IMG/VR virus record: IMGVR_UViG_3300036944_001048
Location: 1-39,880 of that record
Source: a virus
Strand: one strand, 5' to 3'
DNA length: 39,880 nt
Every line of letters begins with the position of its first letter. Position 1 is the first letter of the stretch. The notes beneath the pieces are model-generated. The model worked only from the letters and a program-made list of their open reading frames with translations. It made no database searches and had not been told where the DNA came from. Shown piece after piece: positions 12,254-19,615 of the stretch. Both the position numbers and the translations under genes were made by a program.

Positions 12254-14367
12254 CCATCGACTTTAATTTCGCCGACCGGCAAGGGAAGCCGGGCAACGTC
12301 ACAGAGCTGCCAGCGGTGCGGAAGACGCGCGTCATGCGCGCCGTCCAGCTTCGCATCCGCGACCTCGTCCGCACGCTCTACCCGCACGCCACGGGCCTGA
12401 AAGGCGACACGGCGCGCATCGGCGGGCTGTCAGGCGAAGCGGGGCAATCCCTCGCCATCGCCCTGTCACCCATCGACAGCGCCGGGCTTTGGAAGGAGTT
12501 CAACGAAGGCGGCGGCGTCCGCGACAGCGGCGACGTGTTCGACCTGTACGCCCTGGCGAACGGGATGACACGCCGCGACCTCCCCCGGATCGTTGACGAG
12601 CTCGACGCATGGTGCGGGGGCTCGCCCCCCGCTTACGTCCAGAAGCGCCACGAAGCACTGGCGGCCAAGCCGCCGCCCCCGGTCAAGCACGAGGAAATCG
12701 TCAACGCCTTCCCCTACCTGTCATCGACCGGGGAAACACTGTTCGAGACGTGCAGGATTGAGTACCGCGACGATGCAGGCGCCAAGGTGCTGCGGGACAA
12801 CGGCAAGCCCGAGAAGATATACCGGCCCCGGCGTCTCGACGGGTCATGGGGATATCCCCCCGGCCAGTGGTCGCTGTATCGCGTGCCCGACATCGACCGG
12901 ACGCAGGACGTGGTTCTGGTCGAGGGCGAGCCCTGCGCCGATGCCCTGAACGGGATAGGCATCACCGCGACGACCGCCCCGGGCGGGTCCAGCGTCAAGC
13001 CCGACAAGATCGACTGGCGGCCGCTCGCCGGCAAGAACGTGACCCTGTGGCCCGACAATGACGTCCCGGGCATCAAGTTCATGAACGAGATAGCCGCCCA
13101 CCTGCGCACCATCGGCTGCACCGTCAGGCTGTTGGCGCCGCCGCCCGGCAAGCCGGAGAAGTGGGACGCGGCTGACGCCGTGGCCGAGGCGTTCGATGTT
13201 GTCGGCTTCCTCAAGAGCGAGGCCCAGCCCACCCACGGCCTCGCCGGCCAGTGGATTGATGACCTGAAGTACGTCTATGAGCCTGAAATTGTCGAAGACC
13301 TGATCCCGGCGCGCGGCGTGGGGGTCGTCTTCGGCCCATCAAGCGCAGGCAAGTCGTTCGTGGTCGTGGATTGGGCCATGGAGATTGCGAGCGGAGGCAA
13401 GGTCCTCGGCATGCACACGACGCCTTCAGGCGTCCTGTATTTCGCTGGGGAAGGGCAGCATGGCCTCAAGAAGCGTATCGTGGCGTCCCGCCGTGAGCGC
13501 GGGCTGGATGATGTCGTGCTGCCGTTCAACGTCCTCTCGGCGCTGCTGGACCTATCCAAGTCCGAAGCAAAGGACATTGACCGATTGTGCGCTTATGCGC
13601 GCGAGATCGCTGGCGAAATGACAGCCAGAGGCGCACCGCTGCGTGTCGTGTTCATCGACACCCTGGCAGCGGCGGCGCCCGGAGCGAACGAAAACGCCGG
13701 CGAAGACATGGGACCCATCATGCAGGCGTTCCATCGCATGTCTGAGGTTCTGGGTGTGGTGATTGTGCTGGTTGCACACACAGGGAAGGACGAGACGCGC
13801 GGAATTCGAGGGTGGTCAGGTATTCGCGCCAACATTGAATTCGCAATTGAATGCCAGGTCGAACGGGACCCAGACACCAAGAAGGTCGTCCGTCGCAGCC
13901 TGTTCTTCGAGAAAGCCAAGGACGGACCCGACGGGTTTACGCTTACGGACTATGACCTTGGGATCATCGAAATGGGCAAGAAGGTCAGCGGCAACCCCGA
14001 TTGCACCTGCGTGGTACAGTACCGCCCACCGCCGACCGAACCTACCGATGAAGACGTTGCGCGGGAGCGCGAGGAAGCCCAGCGCCTGGCTGCGGACGAA
14101 CTTCGCTCGCAGGTGCTAGGCGCAGTCATCCGCGTCTCCGACGACAGGTGGCAATCACTCAAGTCCACGATTGAAGCCATCCGCGCTGCAGGCATCACCA
14201 GGCCAAGCCGCGACACCGTGCGCGGCTACCTCAAGACGCTCATCAGCGACGACCCCAACGGCCTTCGCGTGCATGTCTGGAAAGGGTATCGGATCGAGCT
14301 CCAATCTACCCAGCGGCGCACATCGCAAATCGATATCGAGATGCGCGTTTTGCGTGAGGAGCAATAG
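12250..14367 (+). CDS. TOPRIM primase fused to RepA-type helicase
   Basis: 705 residues from ATG 12250 (ATGA overlap). An N-terminal part (1-130) with WKEFNEGGGVRDSGDVFDL resembles phage primase-associated N-domains. A TOPRIM fold follows: VLVEGE (222-227) and WPDNDVPG with D269/D271. Residues 350-560 are a RecA/RepA-type (AAA_25) ATPase, with Walker A GPSSAGKS (362-369), an FAGEG motif and a VVFIDT Walker B. The C-terminal 150 residues are helical. One protein would thus unwind DNA and make primers, using the host polymerase. It begins MTIDFNFADRQ, like the SSB-like protein. Repeats just past its stop may be the origin it acts on. Confidence 0.92.
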   Translation: MTIDFNFADRQGKPGNVTELPAVRKTRVMRAVQLRIRDLVRTLYPHATGLKGDTARIGGLSGEAGQSLAIALSPIDSAGLWKEFNEGGGVRDSGDVFDLYALANGMTRRDLPRIVDELDAWCGGSPPAYVQKRHEALAAKPPPPVKHEEIVNAFPYLSSTGETLFETCRIEYRDDAGAKVLRDNGKPEKIYRPRRLDGSWGYPPGQWSLYRVPDIDRTQDVVLVEGEPCADALNGIGITATTAPGGSSVKPDKIDWRPLAGKNVTLWPDNDVPGIKFMNEIAAHLRTIGCTVRLLAPPPGKPEKWDAADAVAEAFDVVGFLKSEAQPTHGLAGQWIDDLKYVYEPEIVEDLIPARGVGVVFGPSSAGKSFVVVDWAMEIASGGKVLGMHTTPSGVLYFAGEGQHGLKKRIVASRRERGLDDVVLPFNVLSALLDLSKSEAKDIDRLCAYAREIAGEMTARGAPLRVVFIDTLAAAAPGANENAGEDMGPIMQAFHRMSEVLGVVIVLVAHTGKDETRGIRGWSGIRANIEFAIECQVERDPDTKKVVRRSLFFEKAKDGPDGFTLTDYDLGIIEMGKKVSGNPDCTCVVQYRPPPTEPTDEDVAREREEAQRLAADELRSQVLGAVIRVSDDRWQSLKSTIEAIRAAGITRPSRDTVRGYLKTLISDDPNGLRVHVWKGYRIELQSTQRRTSQIDIEMRVLREEQ

Positions 14368-14368
14368 A

Positions 14369-14523
14369 GGTGGCGCGGGTGGTCCGAAAACATGCCCCGC
14401 GCCACCCGTACCACATGATTTTATTGACTTTTCTTGGGGTGGAACGGGTGGTCCGGTTTGCTTGCGTCGCGCCACTCCAAAATTCCCTTCAAAATCAGGT
14501 GGTACGGTGGAACGGGTGGTCCG
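14369..14523 (+). repeat. Three 18-bp iteron-like direct repeats, candidate origin
   Basis: GGTGGnnCGGGTGGTCCG occurs at 14369..14386 (nn = cg), 14438..14455 (aa) and 14506..14523 (aa), starting 69 and 68 bp apart. An inverted partial copy lies at 14398..14413, and half-units (GGTGGTACGG) overlap the third copy. A short AT-rich run (14416..14435) is between the first two. Direct repeats next to a primase-helicase gene are typical of replication origins. A regulatory or packaging site is the alternative. Confidence 0.55.
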
Positions 14524-14603
14524 GCCCTCTACGAGGGCGGTTCGGTGTCCGCACCACCGAGCCCGTCGTGTCGGGTTTACCCATGCGGCGCCTTCGCAAC
14601 GAA
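14524..14603. other. Hairpins beside the repeat array
   Basis: GCCCTC-TAC-GAGGGC (14524..14538) is a perfect 6-bp hairpin directly after the third repeat. A second stem-loop at 14583..14603 (GGCGCCTTCG with CGAAGCGCC, one-base bulge) follows. Neither has a T-run, so they are not obvious terminators. With the repeats they fill the 294-bp gap before the next gene; no coding region is supported there. Confidence 0.4.
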
Positions 14604-14661
14604 GCGCCGGATGGGTTAGCAATTTAATCCGCGCAGGCGCGGCAACAGGGAAGGTTTGAGA

Positions 14662-14970
14662 ATGCAGTGGGTCGTTGATGTGGACGGGGACCTGGTCACG
14701 GTGAAGCCGGCTCCTTCGTACCTGATTGAGCGAAAGCGCCTGACCGAGAAGACCGAACGCGCCGGGAAGAAACTTTACGAATGGCCCGTCCATCTTGCGG
14801 AAAAGGAATGGGTCAACCTTGAAAGCTTCGAACGCGCGTGGGTGTGGGCGGTTTATAACTCCGGCCTCCCGTTCGACCCGGAGCTAGCGCGCGCCAGCTT
14901 TCGATGGGCGGCCGATGAACGCGTCGAGCTGCGCATACCAATCGCCGGGACACCGAACCCATTTGCTTGA
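14662..14970 (+). CDS. Hypothetical early protein
   Basis: 102 residues from ATG 14662, with GGGAAGG eight bases upstream. The sequence is beta-type at the start (WVVDVDGDLVTVKPAPSYLI), then charged, with a Trp-rich helical middle (about 50-70, EKEWVNLESFERAWVWAV). No family is recognised. It is separated from the primase-helicase by the repeat region, and 92 bp without features separate it from the next gene. Confidence 0.7.
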   Translation: MQWVVDVDGDLVTVKPAPSYLIERKRLTEKTERAGKKLYEWPVHLAEKEWVNLESFERAWVWAVYNSGLPFDPELARASFRWAADERVELRIPIAGTPNPFA

Positions 14971-15062
14971 CCACCGCCACAACTCGCGTCACACACGAAC
15001 CGTGATCGGCCCGCCAGTGGCTGACGCAGACCGGACCACGGGCTCAATCCAGGAGCCCGACC

Positions 15063-15356
15063 ATGACCAACCACGAGCAGTGCCTCAACGAATTCCGAGA
15101 CGCGTCCGCCGCCGTGCGGCTTGCCTTCGCCGCGCTTTCCGAGGCGCGTGAAGTCCAGATCATCGCCAACCGCGCGCACGCCGATTGCAACCAGGCCTAT
15201 GTCGAGGCGCAGTCCCGGCTCGATGCGGCCGACGCTGCCCTGCTTGCCGTCCGCGCCGAACCGCGCGCCGCTCCCGACATCGACGTGATGCGCCAGCCCG
15301 TCAGCTTCAGCGGCGTGACGTTCGTCGAGACGACCCTGAACGGCGCCGGCGAGTAG
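15063..15356 (+). CDS. Hypothetical helical protein
   Basis: 97 residues with CAGGAGCCC before the ATG. The first 65 residues are one or two long Ala-rich amphipathic helices with coiled-coil character; the C-terminal 25 residues look like a beta hairpin (VSFSGVTFVETTLNG). No known family. It lies just before the putative DNA-binding gene at 15366. Confidence 0.7.
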   Translation: MTNHEQCLNEFRDASAAVRLAFAALSEAREVQIIANRAHADCNQAYVEAQSRLDAADAALLAVRAEPRAAPDIDVMRQPVSFSGVTFVETTLNGAGE

Positions 15357-15365
15357 GGGCGCACC

Positions 15366-15905
15366 ATGGGGCGATTGGGGCGACCACGTAAGATCGGGAC
15401 GCGCTACAAGTCGGGCGACCTGCGCCCGACCGAGGCGGAAATTGAACGCCGGAAAACACCTCGGGGCGAGGTGATCGAGCCAACGCCGGAAACCATCGCC
15501 CGTAGACAGGCCCTATTTGGCGATTACAGGGCCGTACGTGAGGAAGTCTGTCCCGTCGATAGGGTAGCCGCCCGACTGACCGAAGAACAGTACCACGCAG
15601 GCCGCTACGCCCGAACCGTGTATGCCCGGTACGTGGTCGCTATCCGCGCCCCGCGCCTCGTGTCAGGCCCGCTTAGGGAGTTCGTACAGGGCAGCGGGGA
15701 AGGCGGGATGACCCTCGACCAGGCGCAGGCCGCCGTGGCCGAGTACCTCGAGGTGGTGACAGCCATCCGGCGCTATTCGTATCGGTCGCTACGGGAGGTA
15801 CAGCGCATCATGCACGGCTCGCCCCCGCGTTCGCTTGACGTGTTGGCCGTGGGGCTGACAGCCCTTGCGGATCACATGGGCATGTTTCGGCGGGAGGCGG
15901 CATGA
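15366..15905 (+). CDS. Putative DNA-binding protein with AT-hook-like N-terminus
   Basis: 179 residues. It opens GRLGRPRKIG, an AT-hook-like or basic leader seen on phage proteins of the style GRPRKxG...SGDLRP. Residues 65-110 and 115-175 are helical and could form a helical regulatory or structural domain. It is the last sizeable gene of the early operon, where an antiterminator or late-gene activator is often found; a terminator and then the late block follow. This role is inferred from position, and no antiterminator family is recognised. Its stop overlaps the next ATG (ATGA). Confidence 0.75.
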   Translation: MGRLGRPRKIGTRYKSGDLRPTEAEIERRKTPRGEVIEPTPETIARRQALFGDYRAVREEVCPVDRVAARLTEEQYHAGRYARTVYARYVVAIRAPRLVSGPLREFVQGSGEGGMTLDQAQAAVAEYLEVVTAIRRYSYRSLREVQRIMHGSPPRSLDVLAVGLTALADHMGMFRREAA

Positions 15906-16006
15906 ACCCGGATCAGGTTGCATTGCTCATCGGGGTCATTGCGGCCGCGCCGCTGATCGTGTGGATTGTGTGGAAAGCGATCCGGCATGGGAGCGGGAAT
16001 ACGTAG
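15902..16006 (+). CDS. 34-residue single-TM mini-protein
   Basis: ATG overlaps the previous stop (ATGA), with GGGAGGCGGC as ribosome site, and TAG ends at 16006. The peptide is one hydrophobic helix (about residues 6-26, ending IVWIVW) flanked by a polar start and a basic tail. The strong start signal supports a real gene. Its role is unknown. Confidence 0.6.
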   Translation: MNPDQVALLIGVIAAAPLIVWIVWKAIRHGSGNT

Positions 16007-16050
16007 GCTTTACAGCGCCCACAAATCGCTTTATTTGGTAAATTCAGAGT

Positions 16051-16077
16051 GGCGGTTCCTGTGTGGAGCCGCCATTT
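16051..16077 (+). terminator. Intrinsic terminator of the early operon
   Basis: GGCGGTTC (16051..16058) pairs with GAGCCGCC (16066..16073) through one T-G pair, 7-nt loop, followed by ATTTT. It closes the early operon after the mini-protein at 15902. Confidence 0.7.
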
Positions 16078-16093
16078 TCCGTTCCGGGGCGCC

Positions 16094-16519
16094 ATGATCT
16101 TACCGTCAAGGGACATGGTCACACAGATCGAAACCGCGCGCTGGTCCCCCGATCCCGAAACCGTCGCAACCCTTGAATTTATCGTTGTTTCCCTCACGGC
16201 CCCGGACGATACCGGCGCCTGCGAGCTGCAACGCATTTACGAGCGGTGCGCATACGAAGCTGAACGCGACGAGGCTGTCGGGGCCATAGGCTTCAAGCTG
16301 GCCGCAGCGCGACGGAAACACGTCTACGTCTGGTTCATGGCGGATTGCCCCGATGATGGCTGGTGTTCGTTTCATCTGGTTTTGTCTGACCGGCCGATCA
16401 CTCGGGAAGACGTCCGACGAAAAGCGAAACGCAGATACTCGCTGAACCTGCTGAAAGAGCGTTCGGAGTGGGTCGGCCCACAAAGCAAAGCGCCCCCGGA
16501 TTTCTCCGAGGGCGTTTGA
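16094..16519 (+). CDS. Hypothetical protein, monocistronic
   Basis: 141 residues from ATG 16094; an ATG at 16115 is an alternative. It is flanked by terminators on both sides, so it forms its own unit. The sequence has a beta-rich first half, several Cys (including CPDDGWC around the middle) and a basic C-terminal helix (DVRRKAKRRYSLNLLKE). No family is recognised. Isolated genes like this between phage operons are often accessory genes. Confidence 0.7.
   Translation: MILPSRDMVTQIETARWSPDPETVATLEFIVVSLTAPDDTGACELQRIYERCAYEAERDEAVGAIGFKLAAARRKHVYVWFMADCPDDGWCSFHLVLSDRPITREDVRRKAKRRYSLNLLKERSEWVGPQSKAPPDFSEGV
16491..16514. terminator. Bidirectional intrinsic terminator between convergent genes
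   Basis: CGCCCCCGGA, loop TTTC, TCCGAGGGCG: 9 of 10 bp pair. Rightward it is followed by TTTGACTT, leftward by CTTTGCTTTG. It spans the 3' end of the gene at 16094 and would end both that transcript and the convergent leftward one. Confidence 0.75.
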
Positions 16520-16520
16520 C

Positions 16521-16988
16521 TTAGGCCACTTTGTTCCAGCGCTTCTCAGCGAGTAGACGGGCCGGATTGATTACCGGCGCCACTTGCCTGTGATCCTTCA
16601 TGGCCCTTGCAAAGCCGAAGCTGGCAAACACGTTGACCAGCGAGATGAAGAAGCAGGCGGGCCAGAGAGCCCAATCAGGGGCCAAGGCGTATTCTGCGTT
16701 GAGGTGTTCCAGGCCCACGTGGTTGAGCCCGGCCTCGATGCAGCCGAAACCTACGCCGAGGACACCGGCAATCACTGCCGTGGCGTAGTTCTTGGTTTCC
16801 CAAGCCTCCATCACGCGCTCCACAGCGCGGGACAGAAGGAACACAATCACCACCATTGCGACGGTGAGCAGTGTTCCGGGAAGCCAGCCCTTCGACCAGA
16901 AGCCGAGGGTAGCTGTGACAACAGACAGGGCCACAAAGGCAAGGCAGGCCTGTTGTTCAAAGGTTTTTTCGTCGGTATATTTCGTCAT
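16521..16988 (-). CDS. Four-TM membrane protein, leftward moron candidate
   Basis: 155 residues, ATG preceded by AAAGGAC at good spacing. Hydrophobic segments lie near 14-30, 36-53, 68-84 and 105-125; the tail is basic. It is the only clear leftward gene between two rightward blocks, has a convergent terminator at its 3' end and a 200-bp upstream gap for its own promoter. This is the usual arrangement of a moron expressed from the prophage. Superinfection exclusion or a change of host envelope is a reasonable guess but no family is recognised. Confidence 0.8.
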   Translation of the reverse strand: MTKYTDEKTFEQQACLAFVALSVVTATLGFWSKGWLPGTLLTVAMVVIVFLLSRAVERVMEAWETKNYATAVIAGVLGVGFGCIEAGLNHVGLEHLNAEYALAPDWALWPACFFISLVNVFASFGFARAMKDHRQVAPVINPARLLAEKRWNKVA

Positions 16989-17192
16989 AGCGGGGTCCTT
17001 TCCCGTTAGACCGTGGGTGAGGGGCTGAAGCCTCCCCGCGGTCGCTGATTTTCAATCTGCTCTCCAAGCGCGTTTTGCTTGTGCAGTGACATCAACATAC
17101 GCATTCGCCTGTTGCGGGATACGTTACAGCCTCAAGTTACTTGGCTGTCTCCAAATCACATTCGCGCGAGCTTACGCAGAGGAAGGCAAGTA
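16989..17192. other. Divergent intergenic region with hairpin
   Basis: This gap separates the leftward membrane gene from the first late gene and must hold the leftward promoter and perhaps a late rightward promoter. I could not pick out convincing -35/-10 pairs. A stem-loop runs from GACCG (17009) to CGGTC (17043), with an inner GGGGCT/AGCC pairing. No gene is supported. Confidence 0.4.
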
Positions 17193-17567
17193 ATGGCCTA
17201 TCCCAATCCGATCATTCGATACCGCGAGAACAACCGCGAAATCTTGCGCGGCGTCACGAAAGACCATCGTGTTGGGAGGTTCGTCTTGCAGCAACGCGAG
17301 AACGAGACAGGCTTGGCCGTCCTAGACTTCACAGACGTGTTGAACGGCGCAACGATTACTGCCGCTGTCACTGACAGCAACATCAGCGGCTCTGTCGCTG
17401 TCTCATCCGGTCAGGTCACGCTGACCACGACCGGCCTCGGAATGGGATACGGCGACACTGACATCACGGTCACGTTCTCAGATGGACGCGTGCGCATCGA
17501 GAAGCTGCGGTACGTCGAAGTGAACGGAAACTGGCGCAGCGACTATGGCTGGACGTATGCTTCGTAA
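17193..17567 (+). CDS. Beta-rich hypothetical, first late gene
   Basis: 124 residues from ATG 17193 with AGAGGAAGG upstream; longer in-frame readings lack such a site. It is beta-rich, with an Ig-like repeat of hydroxyl-rich strands (VAVSSGQVTLTTTGLGMG, DITVTFSDGRVRIEKLRYVE). This looks like a virion surface or decoration protein, but no family is assigned. It lies upstream of the terminase genes. Confidence 0.7.
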   Translation: MAYPNPIIRYRENNREILRGVTKDHRVGRFVLQQRENETGLAVLDFTDVLNGATITAAVTDSNISGSVAVSSGQVTLTTTGLGMGYGDTDITVTFSDGRVRIEKLRYVEVNGNWRSDYGWTYAS

Positions 17568-17592
17568 CCGCTCGGGAAGCGAAGAGGGCGAA

Positions 17593-17808
17593 ATGATCGA
17601 CAACCGTTTCTTAAACGTCACCGCAAGTGCCACGGCCCAGCCAATCAACGCGACAATCAAGTTCCGCGATGGCCGTACGGTCGATGTCAGACTGAACGAG
17701 CGGACCTCAACTGGCGGCCATTACGAGTTCGAAGATATCGAGAGCATCACCTATTACACAATCGAGGGTCTGGACGCCTCAATAGACGTTGGAACAACCA
17801 GTGAGTGA
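17593..17808 (+). CDS. Small hypothetical protein upstream of terminase
   Basis: 71 residues from ATG 17593 (GAGGGCGAA upstream); an in-frame ATG at 17557 is possible. The product is predicted beta-rich with a central NATIKFRDGRTVDVRL segment and an acidic end. Its last bases overlap the terminase small-subunit start. Function is unknown. Confidence 0.65.
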   Translation: MIDNRFLNVTASATAQPINATIKFRDGRTVDVRLNERTSTGGHYEFEDIESITYYTIEGLDASIDVGTTSE

Positions 17809-18262
17809 CCTGAGCGACCAACAGGAACGGTTCTGCCGCGCTATCGTCAAAGGCATGAGCCAGCGCGAGGCTTACCTTGAAGCCGGATACAAGCCGAGCA
17901 ACGAAAACGCGACAGACGCCGCAGCCTCGCGGTTGTTAAGCACTGTTAAGATACAGGCACGCATCGCGGAGATGCGCGAACCCATCGCCAGAAAGTTCGA
18001 AATCACAACGGACTTCCTCGCGACCGAGCTGCTGAACGTCTGGAAAGCCTCGATAGGCGCAGACGACAGAACCAACGCGCGCCAGGCGCTGATGGACATC
18101 GCCAAGCTGACAGGCCGGATCATCGATATGAGCCGCGTGCAGGCTGAGAACGTCAATTACAACCTGTCCGCAGATCCCTTGCCGGCCGAGGAATGGGAGC
18201 GAGAGTTTGGAGACGCGAACGCTCTGGGCGCCGCAGCCGGGTCCACAGCACGCGCTCATTAA
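17801..18262 (+). CDS. terS: Terminase small subunit
   Basis: 153 residues from GTG 17801; a TTG at 17789 would add four residues. The opening DLSDQQERFCRAIVKGMSQREAYLEAGY is the signature of the Terminase_2/TerS family, a helix-turn-helix DNA recognition domain. The middle (70-110) is the helical oligomerisation part and the C-terminus is flexible. TerS rings select the viral DNA and activate TerL. It overlaps the terL start by 56 bp in another frame. Confidence 0.93.
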   Translation: MSDLSDQQERFCRAIVKGMSQREAYLEAGYKPSNENATDAAASRLLSTVKIQARIAEMREPIARKFEITTDFLATELLNVWKASIGADDRTNARQALMDIAKLTGRIIDMSRVQAENVNYNLSADPLPAEEWEREFGDANALGAAAGSTARAH

Positions 18263-19613
18263 ATGCCCTGCGCGGGAAATCCTGTTCGGCGGGGCGCGCG
18301 GCGGCGGCAAGACTGACGGCATCGTTGGCCGGATCGGCCTGCGCCAGAAGATCATGGGCGCCAACTATAACGGCGTGATCTTCCGTCAGGAGATGCCGCA
18401 GGCAGACGACTTGATTGAACGCAGCCAGGCCGTCTACGGGCCGCTCGGCGCGCGGTTCAACAAGGTGCAGAGCCAGTGGAGCTTCCCTGATGGGGGCAGG
18501 CTAAGGTTCAGGCCGCTCGAAAGCATAGACGACGCGGCCAAGTATCAGGGCCAGAACCTCACCGATGCGGTGATTGAGGAAGCGGGCAACTATCCGACGC
18601 CCGACCCCATCGACCGCCTCTGGGGCGCTCTGAGGGGCGCGAACGTGCAGATGCTGCTGACTGCCAACCCGGGCGGCGCTGGCGCTTCATGGATCAGGCC
18701 AAGGTTTCACATTGACGAGTGTCCGCAGGGAATGCGGATCTTCAGGGACGCGCTGCCCAACGGGGCGGAACATACACGCTGCTACATCCCAAGCCGGGTG
18801 ACGCAGAACCGGGCGTTGCTGAGCAAGGACCCTGATTACGTCAACCGCCTGTATCTGGTCGGCTCCAAGGAGCTGGTTCGCGCCTGGCTGGATGGCGACT
18901 GGAACGCCATTGAAGGCGCGTTCTTCGATTGCTGGGGACCGCAACACGTTGTCAGCCCTTTCGAGGTGCCGGCCGAGTGGCATTGCTTCCGGTCATTCGA
19001 TTGGGGCAGCGCCAGCCCGTTCAGTTGCGGCTTCTGGGCTGTCGCAAGCGACGACCTGCACCGGCCCGAAGGCGTCATCCCGCGCGGTGCGCTGGTCAGG
19101 TTCAACGAATGGTACGGCGCCAAGGGACCGAACAAGGGCCTGAAGCTTACGATTGAGCAGGTGGCCGCTGGCATCCTCGAGCGATCCAAGGGCAAGCGCT
19201 TCGTGGGCTGTGTCGCTGACCCGGCCATCTTTGCCGAGGATGGCGGCCCGAGCCGCGCCGAGGTGCTGAGACGCAACGGCGTGGCGTTCAAGTCGGCGGA
19301 TAACAAGCGCGTTGGCCGTAATGGCATGATGGGCGGCTGGGACGAGATGCGGCAACGCATGGTCGGGCATGGCGGCCGGCCGATGATCTACACGTTCTCG
19401 ACCTGCAAGGACTCAATTCGGACGATCCCGTCCCTGCCTCACGACACGACCAGGCCGGAAGACGTGAACACTGACGCAGAAGACCACGCAGCAGATGAAT
19501 GGCGTTACGCCTGCATGTCGCGGCCTTGGATTGCACCGAGGCCGGACGCAGGACCGGGACGACCACGCGACTACAGGCCCCCACCAAAGGCGGACAATTG
19601 GCGAGTATTGTAA
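18207..19613 (+). CDS. terL: Terminase large subunit
   Basis: 468 residues from a TTG start inside terS, with GGGAGCGAGAG upstream. Motor part: Walker A GGARGGGKT (28-36), Walker B AVIEEAG with D120 and E124, coupling motif TANPGG (152-157). Nuclease part (RNase-H fold): D265 (SFDWGS), D338 (VADPA) and D430 (HAADEWRYA) form the metal site. The protein pumps DNA into the procapsid and cuts it. Size and order with terS and portal are normal. The packaging strategy (headful or cos) cannot be told from this sequence. Confidence 0.97.
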   Translation: METRTLWAPQPGPQHALIKCPAREILFGGARGGGKTDGIVGRIGLRQKIMGANYNGVIFRQEMPQADDLIERSQAVYGPLGARFNKVQSQWSFPDGGRLRFRPLESIDDAAKYQGQNLTDAVIEEAGNYPTPDPIDRLWGALRGANVQMLLTANPGGAGASWIRPRFHIDECPQGMRIFRDALPNGAEHTRCYIPSRVTQNRALLSKDPDYVNRLYLVGSKELVRAWLDGDWNAIEGAFFDCWGPQHVVSPFEVPAEWHCFRSFDWGSASPFSCGFWAVASDDLHRPEGVIPRGALVRFNEWYGAKGPNKGLKLTIEQVAAGILERSKGKRFVGCVADPAIFAEDGGPSRAEVLRRNGVAFKSADNKRVGRNGMMGGWDEMRQRMVGHGGRPMIYTFSTCKDSIRTIPSLPHDTTRPEDVNTDAEDHAADEWRYACMSRPWIAPRPDAGPGRPRDYRPPPKADNWRVL

Positions 19614-19615
19614 GC

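Noticed and set aside
14369-14523. CRISPR array
   Set aside because: Only three 18-bp repeats with about 50-bp spacers, repeats without CRISPR-like length, and no cas genes; the Cas4-like nuclease is a recombination enzyme.
14370-14659. Several overlapping rightward frames across the repeat array
   Set aside because: They exist because the 18-bp repeats lack stops in some frames; no start signal and no consistent protein pattern.
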